Assembly: GCF_900166625.1 (NCBI RefSeq) | Contig: NZ_LT800499.1 | Span: forward strand, 2,066,115-2,130,114 | Length of the DNA: 64,000 bases | Source of the DNA: Halobacillus massiliensis | GTDB taxonomy: Bacteria > Bacillota > Bacilli > Bacillales > Halobacillaceae | Direction of reading: 5' to 3' | Shown: positions 1-8,842 of the stretch, piece by piece | How positions within the stretch are numbered: position 1 is the stretch's first letter | How the letters are laid out: each line of letters begins with the position of its first letter | Position numbers and translations under genes: made by a program | The notes under the pieces: generated by a model | What the model was told of the DNA's origin: nothing | Seen by the model: only the letters and a program-made list of their open reading frames with translations | Database searches by the model: none

Positions 1-1
1 A

Positions 2-40
2 TTCCTTCAAAACGGCCATCACATTTTAAGCAGAAGATAA
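2..40 (+). CDS. bcd: Leucine dehydrogenase, C-terminal end only
   Basis: Only the last 12 codons are inside the window, ending FLQNGHHILSRR at a TAA. This resembles the C-terminus I recall for Bacillus leucine dehydrogenases, and bcd lies directly upstream of buk in the B. subtilis bkd operon. The enzyme deaminates Leu, Ile and Val to the keto acids used by the Bkd complex encoded downstream. The assignment rests on this short tail and on gene order. Confidence 0.6.
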   Translation, partial: FLQNGHHILSRR

Positions 41-55
41 GTGGAGGATTAGATC

Positions 56-1141
56 GTGCAATTACACAGAATTTTAGTAATTAATCCTGGTTCGACCTCT
101 ACGAAAATTGGTGTATTTGAAAATGAGCAGGAAGTATTTGAAAAAACCATTCGCCATACCGTAGATGAAATTAATCAGTTTAATAATATTATCGACCAAT
201 ATGAATTTAGAAAAGAAGTTATACTGTCTCAGCTCGATAATGAAGGAATTAATATTAGCAAGCTTAGTGCTGTATGCGGACGTGGAGGATTGCTGCGTCC
301 AATCGAAGGAGGCACATACGAAGTTAATGAAGCAATGCTTGAAGACTTGAAGAACGGTTATAACGGAGAGCATGCCTCTAACCTCGGCGGCATTATCGCT
401 CATGAGATTGCTAAAGGGCTTAATATCGGTGCCTATATTGTAGACCCTGTTGTCGTAGATGAACTCCAGGACTTAGCAAGAATCTCAGGAGTACCTGAAA
501 TTCCAAGAAAGAGCATTTTTCATGCGCTGAACCAAAAAGCCGTAGCACGCAGAACCGCATCGGATTTAGGCATCAGCTATAAAGATGCCCGTCTGATTGT
601 CGTTCATATGGGCGGGGGAATAACCGTAGGTGCTCATAGGGAAGGACGGGTAGTGGATGTAAACAACGGGCTTCACGGCGATGGTCCTTTTTCTCCTGAA
701 AGAGCAGGTACAGTGCCGGCCGGTGATTTAATCTCCATGTGCTACTCAGGACAGTACTATCGAAATGAGATGATGAAAAAACTGGTTGGTCAAGGGGGAT
801 TAATGGCTTATCTTGATACGAATGATGCGATAGAAGTAGAAAAGATGATCAAACACGGAGATCAGAAAGCCAAGGTGATCTATGATGCTATGGCTTATCA
901 GGTTGCTAAAGAAATAGGCAGCATGAGTGCTGTGCTTGAAGGCCACATTGATGCCATTTCGTTGACCGGCGGATTGGCTTATGGGAAAAAGTTTGTAGAA
1001 GAAATTAAGAAAAGAGTAAGCTGGATTGCAGATGTGCTCGTCTACCCTGGCGAAAATGAGCTTGAAGCTCTTAACGAGGGGACACTTCGAGTATTAAATA
1101 AAGAAGAGCTGCCAAAGAACTATCCTAATTTTGCAGAATAA
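56..1141 (+). CDS. buk: Butyrate kinase
   Basis: Converts butyryl (and branched-chain acyl) phosphate plus ADP to the acid and ATP. The 361-residue length is normal for the family. The acetokinase/ASKHA fold is shown by the N-terminal phosphate loop NPGSTSTK (residues 10-17) and the central HMGGGIT segment (184-190). The GTG start at 56 follows GGAGG at 43-47. It lies 15 bases behind bcd and 16 before lpdV, so it belongs to the branched-chain amino acid degradation operon, where it can conserve energy from acyl-CoA via the phosphate ester. No phosphotransbutyrylase gene is in view; it would be expected just upstream. Confidence 0.95.
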   Translation: MQLHRILVINPGSTSTKIGVFENEQEVFEKTIRHTVDEINQFNNIIDQYEFRKEVILSQLDNEGINISKLSAVCGRGGLLRPIEGGTYEVNEAMLEDLKNGYNGEHASNLGGIIAHEIAKGLNIGAYIVDPVVVDELQDLARISGVPEIPRKSIFHALNQKAVARRTASDLGISYKDARLIVVHMGGGITVGAHREGRVVDVNNGLHGDGPFSPERAGTVPAGDLISMCYSGQYYRNEMMKKLVGQGGLMAYLDTNDAIEVEKMIKHGDQKAKVIYDAMAYQVAKEIGSMSAVLEGHIDAISLTGGLAYGKKFVEEIKKRVSWIADVLVYPGENELEALNEGTLRVLNKEELPKNYPNFAE

Positions 1142-1157
1142 AAAGGAGTCGTGAACG

Positions 1158-2579
1158 ATGCCTGATGAATATGATTTAGTCGTACTTGGCGGGGGGACTG
1201 GCGGTTATGTAGCAGCCATTCGCGCGTCAAAGCTCGGGTTAAAAGTTGCAATAGTCGAAAAGAGAGAAATGGGAGGCACTTGTCTTCATAGAGGCTGTAT
1301 ACCTTCTAAAGCGCTGTTAAGAAGTGCGGAAGTTTTTCGACAAACGAAAGAAGCGGATGCATTTGGCATAACGGTAGAAACTCCAATACTTAATTTTTCT
1401 AAAGTGCAGGAACGGAAGCAGGCAATCGTTGATACGTTACATAAAGGCGTGCAAGGATTGATGAAGAAAGGAAAGATCGATATGTTTGAAGGCTTTGGAA
1501 GGATCCTTGGCCCTTCGATCTTTTCTCCATCGGCAGGAACCATTTCTGTTGAATTAAACAGCGGTGAAGAAAATGAAATGATAGTGCCAAAAAATGTCCT
1601 TATAGCTACAGGTTCCAGCCCAAAAACACTTCCGGGATTGGAAATAGACGGTGAGTATATTATGACTTCCGATGAGGCCCTTCATATGAAAGAATTGCCC
1701 GACACTATGATTATCGTGGGTGGCGGTGTTATCGGAATTGAATGGGCATCAATGTTGGCAGATTTTGGGGTTGACGTAACGGTGCTGGAGTATCTTCCAG
1801 GTATTCTTCCGACAGAAGATGAAGAAATTGCCAAGGAAATGCGAAAGCAGATAAGCAAAAAAGGAGTCAACATTGTAACAGACGCAAAAGTGCTCACAGA
1901 CACACTTAAAAAGGATGGACAAGTATCTATCGAGGCAGAAGTAAACGGGGAAAACAAGCTATTTCAGGCGGACCGCATGCTCGTTTCTGTAGGACGTTCT
2001 GCAAATGTGTCAAACATTGGACTTGAAAATACCGATATAGAAGTAGAAAATGGTGTTATTAAGACCAACCAATATTACCAGACAAAAGAATCCCATATTT
2101 ATGCGATCGGTGATGTTATCGGAGGAATGCAGCTGGCTCACGTAGCATCACATGAAGGCATAACAGCTGTAGAACATATGGCAGATAAAAATCCTCATCC
2201 TATGGATTATGACCAGGTACCAACTTGTATTTATTCAAGCCCGGAAGTTGCGAGTGTAGGATTAACACAAAAGCAGGCCGAAGAACAAGGATATGAAGTA
2301 AAGGTTGGCAAGTTTCCATTTAAAGCCATAGGTAAAGCTTTAGTTTTTGGAGAAACAGATGGTTTTGTTAAGATTATAGCCGATAAAAAGAGCGATGATT
2401 TGCTGGGTGTTCATATGGTCGGTCCGCATGTGACAGATATGATTTCAGAAGCAGGTCTGGCTAAAGTACTAGATGCTACACCTTGGGAAATTGCAGAAAG
2501 CATACATCCACATCCAACGCTTTCAGAAGCCATTGGAGAAGCTGCAATGGCAGTAGACGGCAATCAAATACATGGTTAA
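1158..2579 (+). CDS. lpdV: Dihydrolipoamide dehydrogenase (E3) of branched-chain 2-oxo acid dehydrogenase
   Basis: FAD-dependent E3 that reoxidises lipoamide on BkdB with NAD+. Visible are the FAD dinucleotide motif GGGTGG (11-16), the redox pair in GGTCLHRGCIPSK (Cys42 and Cys47), a second NAD-binding GGGVIG motif near 190, and the C-terminal HPHPTLSEA segment carrying the catalytic His of the partner subunit. Its 473 residues are typical. The ATG is preceded by AAAAGGAG. Its place between buk and bkdAA identifies it as the operon-specific E3 rather than PdhD, although sequence alone would not separate these. Confidence 0.95.
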   Translation: MPDEYDLVVLGGGTGGYVAAIRASKLGLKVAIVEKREMGGTCLHRGCIPSKALLRSAEVFRQTKEADAFGITVETPILNFSKVQERKQAIVDTLHKGVQGLMKKGKIDMFEGFGRILGPSIFSPSAGTISVELNSGEENEMIVPKNVLIATGSSPKTLPGLEIDGEYIMTSDEALHMKELPDTMIIVGGGVIGIEWASMLADFGVDVTVLEYLPGILPTEDEEIAKEMRKQISKKGVNIVTDAKVLTDTLKKDGQVSIEAEVNGENKLFQADRMLVSVGRSANVSNIGLENTDIEVENGVIKTNQYYQTKESHIYAIGDVIGGMQLAHVASHEGITAVEHMADKNPHPMDYDQVPTCIYSSPEVASVGLTQKQAEEQGYEVKVGKFPFKAIGKALVFGETDGFVKIIADKKSDDLLGVHMVGPHVTDMISEAGLAKVLDATPWEIAESIHPHPTLSEAIGEAAMAVDGNQIHG

Positions 2580-2599
2580 TTAATGAAGGAGGGATTCCT

Positions 2600-3592
2600 G
2601 TGGCTGAGAACCGCCATAAATCATTAGGCTTAAGTGATGAAAGAGTATTAGAAATGTTTCGAACGATGCTGCTTGCAAGAAAAATAGATGAACGTATGTG
2701 GCTTCTGAACCGTTCGGGAAAGATTCCGTTTGTCATCTCTTGTCAGGGTCAGGAAGCTGCCCAGGTTGGCGCATCTTTTGCATTAGATCTTGAAAAGGAT
2801 TATGCTCTGCCCTACTACCGGGATATGGGGGTAGTCCTTGCTTTTGGAATGACGGCAAAAGATTTAATGCTGTCAGGATTTGCGAAAGCAGAAGATCCTA
2901 ACTCAGGAGGACGCCAAATGCCTGGACACTTCGGCCAGAAGGAGAACCGGATTGTAACAGGATCCTCGCCAGTTACTACTCAAGTTCCACATGCGGTGGG
3001 AATTGCTCTCGCAGGCAAAATGGAGAAAAAAGATTTTGTAACTTTTGTCACTTTTGGTGAAGGTTCTTCCAACCAGGGAGACTTTCATGAAGGTGCGAAC
3101 TTCGCAGGTGTTCACAAGCTGCCTGTCATATTTATGGTAGAAAACAATAAATATGCTATTTCTGTTCCGGTATCCAAGCAGCTGGCCTGTGAAAAAGTAT
3201 CAGACCGTGCTATAGGATATGGAATGCCTGGCCATACAGTAGATGGAAATGACCCTCTTGCTGTTTACGCAGTTGTAAAAGAAGCAGCAGACAGGGGACG
3301 CAGGGGTGAGGGACCGACTTTAATTGAAGCCGTTTCTTACCGTCTTACTCCTCATTCCAGTGATGATGATGACCGCACATACCGTGAACGTGACGAAGTT
3401 GCTGAGGCTAAGAAAAAGGATTCTATTGTAACTTTTGCCAACTACTTAAGAGAGCAGAAGATTCTTACAGAGGAAAAAGAGGCAGAATTAAATAAAGAAT
3501 TGGATGACTTAGTAAATGAGGCAACAGAATATGCGGAAAATGCAGCATACGCTGAAGCTGAATCTGCAATGAATTATGTATATGAAGAGTAA
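2600..3592 (+). CDS. bkdAA: 2-oxoisovalerate dehydrogenase E1 alpha subunit
   Basis: Alpha chain of the thiamine-diphosphate E1 that decarboxylates the keto acids of Leu, Ile and Val. The ThDP/Mg site is visible as GEGSSNQGDFHEG followed by VENN (about residues 153-183). The GTG start at 2600 (MAENRHKS...) is chosen because AAGGAGGG lies 6-14 bases upstream and it gives 330 residues, the usual size. A longer in-frame extension to 2483 would run back into lpdV and has no ribosome binding site. The gene sits between E3 and E1 beta genes with short gaps. Confidence 0.95.
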   Translation: MAENRHKSLGLSDERVLEMFRTMLLARKIDERMWLLNRSGKIPFVISCQGQEAAQVGASFALDLEKDYALPYYRDMGVVLAFGMTAKDLMLSGFAKAEDPNSGGRQMPGHFGQKENRIVTGSSPVTTQVPHAVGIALAGKMEKKDFVTFVTFGEGSSNQGDFHEGANFAGVHKLPVIFMVENNKYAISVPVSKQLACEKVSDRAIGYGMPGHTVDGNDPLAVYAVVKEAADRGRRGEGPTLIEAVSYRLTPHSSDDDDRTYRERDEVAEAKKKDSIVTFANYLREQKILTEEKEAELNKELDDLVNEATEYAENAAYAEAESAMNYVYEE

Positions 3593-3607
3593 GGAGGGGA
3601 CTTTTGC

Positions 3608-4591
3608 ATGGCTGTAATTTCTTATATTCAAGCTGTTACCCAAGCATTAAAGGAAGAAATGGAGCGAGATGAGAAAGTATTCGTACTTGGAGAAGATGTA
3701 GGAAAAAGAGGCGGGGTTTTCCGTGCCACAGATGGATTATATGACCAGTTTGGTGAAGATCGTGTGTTAGATACACCATTGGCTGAATCAGCGATTGCCG
3801 GAGTAGGTATTGGTGCAGCAATGTATGGCATGCGTCCGGTAGCTGAGATGCAGTTTGCCGACTTTATTCTGCCTGCAGTGAACCAAATTATCTCTGAAGC
3901 TGCGAAAATTAGATACCGCTCCAACAATGACTGGTCTGTGCCAATGACCATACGTGCTCCTTATGGAGGAGGAGTTCATGGGGCTCTTTACCATTCTCAG
4001 TCCGTTGAAGCTATATTTGCCAGCCAGCCTGGACTTAAAATTGTCATGCCTTCCACACCATATGATGTTAAAGGACTGCTGAAAGCATCGATACGGGATA
4101 ATGATCCTGTTCTGTTTTTTGAACATAAGCGGGCTTATCGCTTAATTAAGGGTGAAGTTCCTGATGAGGATTATACACTTCCTATAGGTAAAGCTGATGT
4201 GAAAAGAGAAGGCTCTGATATAACGGTTATTACCTACGGTTTATGTGTGCATTTTGCTCTGCAGGCAGCTGAAAAGCTAGCAGAAGAAGGTATTGATGCT
4301 CATATCTTAGATTTAAGAACGGTGTATCCTCTTGATAAAGAAGCGATCATTGAGGCGGCTTCAAAAACTGGGAAAGTACTCCTTGTCACAGAAGATAATA
4401 AAGAAGGCGGGATAATCTCAGAAGTATCAGCGATTATCAGTGAAAACTGCCTGTTTGACCTGGATGCACCTGTAAAACGTCTTGCCGGACCTGATGTACC
4501 TTCAATGCCTTATGCTCCAACAATGGAAAAATATTTCATGATGAATCCTGATAAAGTAGAAAAAGCTATGCGAGAACTTGCGGAATTTTAA
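3608..4591 (+). CDS. bkdAB: 2-oxoisovalerate dehydrogenase E1 beta subunit
   Basis: Beta chain of the E1 heterotetramer; it contributes the second half of the thiamine-diphosphate active site. It has 327 residues with the transketolase-like pyrimidine-binding domain (GEDVGKRGGVFRAT near residues 23-36) and a C-terminal transketolase C domain ending in DRNKEGG-like VTEDNKEGG. The ATG follows AAGGAGGGG. It is separated from bkdAA by 15 bases and from bkdB by 18, consistent with one transcript. The pairing with bkdAA in a bkd operon makes the branched-chain assignment more likely than pyruvate. Confidence 0.95.
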   Translation: MAVISYIQAVTQALKEEMERDEKVFVLGEDVGKRGGVFRATDGLYDQFGEDRVLDTPLAESAIAGVGIGAAMYGMRPVAEMQFADFILPAVNQIISEAAKIRYRSNNDWSVPMTIRAPYGGGVHGALYHSQSVEAIFASQPGLKIVMPSTPYDVKGLLKASIRDNDPVLFFEHKRAYRLIKGEVPDEDYTLPIGKADVKREGSDITVITYGLCVHFALQAAEKLAEEGIDAHILDLRTVYPLDKEAIIEAASKTGKVLLVTEDNKEGGIISEVSAIISENCLFDLDAPVKRLAGPDVPSMPYAPTMEKYFMMNPDKVEKAMRELAEF

Positions 4592-4609
4592 TAGAAGGAG
4601 GAGCTGCCC

Positions 4610-5905
4610 GTGGGATTAGAAAAAATCAATATGCCTCAGCTTGGTGAAAGTGTAACCGAAGGAACTATAAGTTCCTGGCTCGTTCAGCCCGGCGATCAAG
4701 TAAAGAAGTATGATCCAATTGCAGAGGTAATGACAGATAAAGTAAATGCAGAAGTTCCGTCTTCATTTACAGGGACGATCAAAGAAATTATAGCTAAAGA
4801 AGATGAAACTATCGCTGTCGGAGAACTAATGTGTTATATCGAAGTTGAAGGGGCAGGCTCGGAAAAACAGGAAGACAAGGAATCAAAAGCCGAACCCGTA
4901 ACGGAAGACCCTGTCTCTGAACCGAAAGAGCAGAAGGATAAGAAAAAACAGCCGGCAGCAAGTAAAGACAGTAAAAAGAGATATTCTCCAGCGGTTATGA
5001 CACTTGCCCAGGATCATGATATCGATCTGCAGCAGGTGGAAGGATCGGGACGCGACGGGAGAATAACGAGAAAAGATATTGAAAAAATAATCGCCAGCGG
5101 TGAAATGCCTAAATCCGAAGCTCAACCGGCCCAGCATCAACCTGAAGAAGTAAGTGAACCTTCTGCACCTGTAGAAAAAACTTCTGCTGGTGTTCAGACT
5201 GAGAATGGAGACATCGAAATCCCGGTAACGGGTGTACGAAAAGCGATTGCCAACAATATGGTGAAGTCCAAAACTGAAATCCCTCACGCCTGGATGATGG
5301 TTGAAGCGGATGTGACAGGTCTTGTAGAGCTTAGGAATTCACTCAAAAATGAATTTAAACAAAAAGAAGGCTTCAGCCTGACATTTTTCTCGTTTTTCGT
5401 CAAAGCTGTGTCTCAAGCTTTAAAAGAATATCCACAGTTAAACAGCATGTGGGCGGGAGATAAGATTATCCAGCGAAAAGCAATTAATTTAAACATTGCT
5501 GTAGCAAAGGAAAATGAATTGTTTGTTCCAGTTATTAAAAACGCGGATGAGAAGAGCATTAAAGGAATTGCAAAAGATATTACCGATCTGGCTGCTAAGG
5601 CACGCCAGGGCAAGCTTACTTCTAAGGACATGGAAGGTGGAACGTTTACCGTTAATAATACGGGGTCCTTCGGTTCGGTTCAGTCCATGGGGGTTATTAA
5701 TCACCCGCAAGCTGCCATTCTTCAGGTAGAATCCATCGTGAAGAAACCTGTCTACCAGAACGGTATGTTTGGAGCAAGAGATATGGTTAACCTCTGTCTT
5801 TCACTTGATCACCGAATACTTGACGGTTTAGTTGCAGGGAACTTCCTGGCAAGGGTTAAAGAGATACTGGAGAATATGAGTAAAGAGAATATATCAGTTT
5901 ATTAA
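4610..5905 (+). CDS. bkdB: Branched-chain 2-oxo acid dehydrogenase E2 (lipoyl acyltransferase)
   Basis: Core E2 that transfers the acyl group from lipoamide to CoA. Domain order: N-terminal lipoyl domain (about 1-78, lipoylated Lys44 in MTDKVNAEV), charged flexible linker, peripheral subunit-binding domain (about 124-160), second linker, and the catalytic domain with the HRILDG motif (His401, Asp405). Its 431 residues are typical. GTG start at 4610 behind AGAAGGAGGAG. It is the last gene of the bkd operon, followed by a strong terminator hairpin. Confidence 0.95.
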   Translation: MGLEKINMPQLGESVTEGTISSWLVQPGDQVKKYDPIAEVMTDKVNAEVPSSFTGTIKEIIAKEDETIAVGELMCYIEVEGAGSEKQEDKESKAEPVTEDPVSEPKEQKDKKKQPAASKDSKKRYSPAVMTLAQDHDIDLQQVEGSGRDGRITRKDIEKIIASGEMPKSEAQPAQHQPEEVSEPSAPVEKTSAGVQTENGDIEIPVTGVRKAIANNMVKSKTEIPHAWMMVEADVTGLVELRNSLKNEFKQKEGFSLTFFSFFVKAVSQALKEYPQLNSMWAGDKIIQRKAINLNIAVAKENELFVPVIKNADEKSIKGIAKDITDLAAKARQGKLTSKDMEGGTFTVNNTGSFGSVQSMGVINHPQAAILQVESIVKKPVYQNGMFGARDMVNLCLSLDHRILDGLVAGNFLARVKEILENMSKENISVY

Positions 5906-5932
5906 GAGGCTGGAATAGAAGCCCGACTGATT

Positions 5933-5979
5933 AAAACACGTGAGATCAGATATGAAAATCTTGATTTCACGTGTTTTTA
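5933..5979 (+). terminator. Terminator of the bkd operon
   Basis: A 16-base inverted repeat (AAAACACGTGAGATCA against TGATTTCACGTGTTTT, one G-T wobble) ends in a T run, 28 bases after bkdB. Nothing else in 5980-6164 is recognisable. Confidence 0.85.
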
Positions 5980-6164
5980 TGTTTATTAGCACAGTAATTG
6001 AGATCTTAGGGGTGAGGTCAATTATTTATTTCAAGAAGGAATTTCCTTTCTTTTAAGTTAAGTTAGCTGATTTCCTTTCATAACAAACCTTTTTGCCCTC
6101 TATACAAATCATTCCCCTGCCTTTAAACTGAAGCTAATTCATTTTAAAAAAAGGGGGAGTTTTT

Positions 6165-6335
6165 ATGACAGCTGAAAAAAAGCAGAAGAACGAAAAGCCA
6201 TCTTCATTTAAAACAATGGAGGAAGAAGTGGAATACCTTCGGATGGAGAATGCTTATTTAAAACAGTTAAATGCCATAGTAGAAGAAGAAAAACAAAAGA
6301 CTTTGAATAATAAGAAATCCAGGTGGCATTTGTAA
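6165..6335 (+). CDS. Small coiled-coil protein, possible remnant of an IS3/IS150-type OrfA
   Basis: A 56-residue ORF with a good ribosome binding site (AAGGGGGAG, 7 bases before ATG). The middle, YLRMENAYLKQLNAIVEEE, is a leucine-heptad segment very like the C-terminal end of OrfA of IS150-group (IS3 family) elements, which follows their helix-turn-helix part. The HTH portion is absent, and I see no OrfB or terminal inverted repeats nearby. It could be a decayed transposase fragment or a free-standing small coiled-coil protein that only looks similar. Expression is plausible from its own RBS, function unknown. Confidence 0.5.
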   Translation: MTAEKKQKNEKPSSFKTMEEEVEYLRMENAYLKQLNAIVEEEKQKTLNNKKSRWHL

Positions 6336-6416
6336 CGGTACTTGGCTTTAAACCAACTGTATTTCCAGATTACTTTAAAAGGAATGTTACAAAAAAGAAT
6401 TCTCGTATCACTTAAA

Positions 6417-6445
6417 TTGAAAGCCTTAAAAAAACTTGGTAAACT
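6417..6445 (+). promoter_or_regulatory. Sigma-A-type promoter for brxB
   Basis: TTGAAA at 6417-6422, a 17-base spacer and TAAACT at 6440-6445, 34 bases before the brxB start. Confidence 0.5.
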
Positions 6446-6478
6446 GTGGATAGTACTTAAAGAAAAGGGGCCATTTAC

Positions 6479-6910
6479 ATGGATTTTAATATTTATATGA
6501 ATGATGTTGTAAGTAAAGCCAGAGAAGAAATTACTCAAGCTGGTTATCAGGAATTAACAACACCTGAAGAAGTAGATCAAGCATTAAATAAAGAAGGAAC
6601 TACGTTAGTTATGATTAATTCAGTTTGCGGCTGTGCTGGTGGAGTTGCGCGTCCGGCAGCAGCACACGCGGTCCATTACGATAAACGACCTGATCAGCTT
6701 GTTACTGTTTTTGCGGGACAGGACAGAGAAGCTACAGAGAGAGCGCGTGAGTACTTTGAAGGTTATCCGCCATCATCCCCATCTTTTGCTCTATTAAAAG
6801 ACGGCAAGATTCAAACTATGGTGGAAAGACATGATATTGAAGGTTTTGAACCTATGGAAGTGATTGGTAAACTACAGCGCAATTTTGAAGAATACTGTGA
6901 GGAATTGTAA
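6479..6910 (+). CDS. brxB: Bacilliredoxin BrxB (YqiW family, BrxA/BrxB)
   Basis: Thioredoxin-like protein that removes bacillithiol from bacillithiolated protein cysteines. The atypical active site CGC (Cys50-Gly-Cys52, in NSVCGCAGG) is diagnostic of the BrxA/BrxB (DUF1094) family. Its 143 residues match the usual length. It occupies the yqiW position next to the bkd operon and yqjA as in B. subtilis, which favours BrxB over its paralogue BrxA (YphP). It has its own promoter and terminator, so it is likely monocistronic. Confidence 0.9.
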   Translation: MDFNIYMNDVVSKAREEITQAGYQELTTPEEVDQALNKEGTTLVMINSVCGCAGGVARPAAAHAVHYDKRPDQLVTVFAGQDREATERAREYFEGYPPSSPSFALLKDGKIQTMVERHDIEGFEPMEVIGKLQRNFEEYCEEL

Positions 6911-6926
6911 GAAATAATGAAAATGT

Positions 6927-6962
6927 GGGGATCTTTGTTCTACACAAAGGTCCTCTTTTCTT
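6927..6962 (+). terminator. Terminator after brxB
   Basis: Stem GGATCTTTG (6929-6937) with CAAAGGTCC (6945-6953), then a T/C-rich tail. Confidence 0.7.
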
Positions 6963-6986
6963 TCGTAGACGAGGTGAAAAAATTCA

Positions 6987-7937
6987 TTGAAAATAGGTTA
7001 TAGAACGGTTAAGACGGCGATCGGAACTCCTCTGGCCATATGGATCGCTCAGCTTTTGGAACTGGAGAATTTTGCTTCAGCTGGGATTTTGACGATTCTA
7101 TGTATCCAGATTACAAGAAAACGTTCCTTTCTATCCGCATGGCATCGGTTTGCCGCTTGCGTTATCGCCATGGTCTATTCTTTTTTATTTTTTGAACTAT
7201 TAGGATATAATCCTATATCCATAGGGCTTATGCTATTTTTATTTATTCCTACTACTGTATGGTTAAAGGTGACTCCGGGTATTGTTACGAGCTCGGTTAT
7301 TATCCTGCATCTATATTCAGCACAGGCGATTGGCCTGTCTATTATATGGAATGAACTGCTTTTGATCACTGTTGGGATCGGAACAGCTTTATTATTAAAT
7401 GTATATATGCCGAGTCTTGAAAGCAAGCTTGAAAGTTACCAAAAGGACATCGAGGAAAATTTCTCTGTCATCCTAAAAGAAATCGCAAGCTTCCTTCGGG
7501 ATGGAAACGAAGGATGGACAGGAAAAGAAATTACCGAAACAGCAGCATTAATAGAAGAAGCGAAGTCTATGTCCTTTCGTGACGTAGAGAACCATTTGTT
7601 AAGAAGCCATAATCCTTATTATCATTACTTTCATATGAGAACAAAGCAATTTGAGCTGCTTGAGCGCATGCTTCCTTTAGTCACCCGGATTTCTGGCACT
7701 CATGAGAATTCAGTGAAAATTGCCGAATTTTTTGAAGAGCTGTCTGAAGGAGTAAATCCAGGAAATACGGCATTAATTTACTTAAGGAAACTAAAAGAAT
7801 TAAGAGAATCATTTAGAGATAAGGATCTGCCGGCAACGAGAGAAGAGTTTGAAATTCGGGCAAGTTTGTTCCATCTGCTCAATGAAATTGAACAATATTT
7901 AATTATAAAACGCTCATTTAAAAAGAGTGATGTATAG
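6987..7937 (+). CDS. yqjA: YqjA-like aromatic-acid-exporter family membrane protein (DUF939)
   Basis: A 316-residue protein with several hydrophobic segments in the first half (about residues 10-145) and a soluble helical C-terminal half. This layout is that of the DUF939/ArAE_1 family to which B. subtilis YqjA belongs. Its position directly after brxB (yqiW) matches B. subtilis order. The TTG start at 6987 follows GAGGTG by 11 bases. Transport of aromatic acids is only inferred from the family name; the substrate is unknown. Confidence 0.75.
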   Translation: MKIGYRTVKTAIGTPLAIWIAQLLELENFASAGILTILCIQITRKRSFLSAWHRFAACVIAMVYSFLFFELLGYNPISIGLMLFLFIPTTVWLKVTPGIVTSSVIILHLYSAQAIGLSIIWNELLLITVGIGTALLLNVYMPSLESKLESYQKDIEENFSVILKEIASFLRDGNEGWTGKEITETAALIEEAKSMSFRDVENHLLRSHNPYYHYFHMRTKQFELLERMLPLVTRISGTHENSVKIAEFFEELSEGVNPGNTALIYLRKLKELRESFRDKDLPATREEFEIRASLFHLLNEIEQYLIIKRSFKKSDV

Positions 7938-7982
7938 GAGCCGATCGAAAGAGGGATACTTTGAAAAAAGGATGACCCGCTC

Positions 7983-8525
7983 ATGCTTCTGCTCCAGACA
8001 ATGATGTTGTTTTTCTCTTTGTTTGTACCTCCTGTCGTCACAGGAGAAACGCTTACGATCGTAAATAAATCGACCCATGAACTGGTGGTTTATCAGTATG
8101 GAGAACAAATCTATAAAGCTGAAGTATCCACAGGCAAGACGGAGGAACTGACACCGGAAGGGGAATTTACGTTCAAAGTAAAAGCTGTCGATCCATATTA
8201 TCGAAAAAAGGATATCCCGGGAGGCCATCCTGATAACCCGTTAGGCAGCCGCTGGATAGGGTTTGATGCTAAAGGCTCAGACGGCAGGATTTATGGTGTA
8301 CATGGAACGAATCGGCCATCATCGATCGGCAAGTCTGTTTCCGCTGGATGTATTCGTATGAATAATAAGCAGGTAGAAAAGCTCTATACAATTGTAGAAG
8401 AAGGTTCAAAAGTAATTATTGTAAAAGATAATTCAAACTATGAAGAGATTTATAACAGCTGGGAAAGAAAACAATGGGACGCTATGTTCTCACAAGTTTT
8501 ATCGAAAGAAAAACCGAGAGCCTGA
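7983..8525 (+). CDS. Secreted L,D-transpeptidase (YkuD domain)
   Basis: Peptidoglycan cross-linking or modifying enzyme. Residues 1-21 form a hydrophobic signal sequence; the rest is one YkuD catalytic domain with the conserved HGT (His107) and SAGCIRM motif (catalytic Cys123). It has 180 residues and no LysM repeat, so it is a minimal form. The ATG at 7983 lies 11 bases after AAAAAGG. It sits where B. subtilis has yqjB, but is not that protein. Typical role is 3-3 cross-links or spore cell-wall modification; which one is not shown by the sequence. Confidence 0.85.
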   Translation: MLLLQTMMLFFSLFVPPVVTGETLTIVNKSTHELVVYQYGEQIYKAEVSTGKTEELTPEGEFTFKVKAVDPYYRKKDIPGGHPDNPLGSRWIGFDAKGSDGRIYGVHGTNRPSSIGKSVSAGCIRMNNKQVEKLYTIVEEGSKVIIVKDNSNYEEIYNSWERKQWDAMFSQVLSKEKPRA

Positions 8526-8546
8526 AAAAGGCTCTCGGTTTTGTTT
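8514..8546 (+). terminator. Terminator overlapping the L,D-transpeptidase stop
   Basis: CCGAGAGCC (8514-8522) pairs with GGCTCTCGG (8530-8538), followed by TTTTGTTTT. The stem begins inside the last codons of the gene. Confidence 0.85.
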
Positions 8547-8559
8547 TATAAGCGCCGAT

Positions 8560-8670
8560 TTACAAAAAGAAGCTTGCGCCTGCCAGAAGGCTTGATAAAA
8601 ACATAGACAGAATCATTAAATAAATAATAATTTTCATCCGTTTTTCACGTTTTGATTTTTTCTTAGCCAA
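8560..8670 (-). CDS. Prli42-like stressosome-associated miniprotein
   Basis: A 36-residue ORF on the minus strand with TTG start and an excellent ribosome binding site (AAGGAGG, nine bases upstream). It has a basic N-terminus (MAKKKSKREKR) followed by one membrane segment ending LSSLLAGASFFL. This basic head plus single helix with an LSS-LL-G-FFL tail is the pattern of Prli42, the Listeria miniprotein that anchors the stressosome in the membrane, and of its Bacillaceae homologues. The identification is by pattern memory only. It is convergent to the L,D-transpeptidase and divergent from the mutase gene. Confidence 0.65.
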   Translation of the reverse strand: MAKKKSKREKRMKIIIYLMILSMFLSSLLAGASFFL

Positions 8671-8777
8671 GGTATAAAACCTCCTTCGTCACCTACTAAC
8701 GTTATTTTAAAGGAATTCTAACATTTGGACAAGGGGGAGGAATAGTTTAAAATAAAATTGTGAATTTCAATAATATT

Positions 8778-8808
8778 TTGAAACGTAAGCGCTTTATATA
8801 TGTGTTAT
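8778..8808 (+). promoter_or_regulatory. Promoter of the mutase operon with overlapping CcpA-type cre site
   Basis: TTGAAA (8778-8783) and TGTTAT (8803-8808) are candidate -35/-10 elements, though the 19-base spacer is long. Between them, CGTAAGCGCTTTA (8784-8796) resembles a cre site (TGWAANCGNTNWCA), with two mismatches. A cre inside the spacer would give glucose repression. Both assignments are inferred. Confidence 0.4.
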
Positions 8809-8842
8809 CCTAGAAATAGACCTTTATTAAGGGGGCAGTATT

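Noticed and set aside
2483-2599. 39-codon N-terminal extension of bkdAA
   Set aside because: It overlaps the C-terminus of lpdV, has no RBS, and the shorter GTG start gives the family length.
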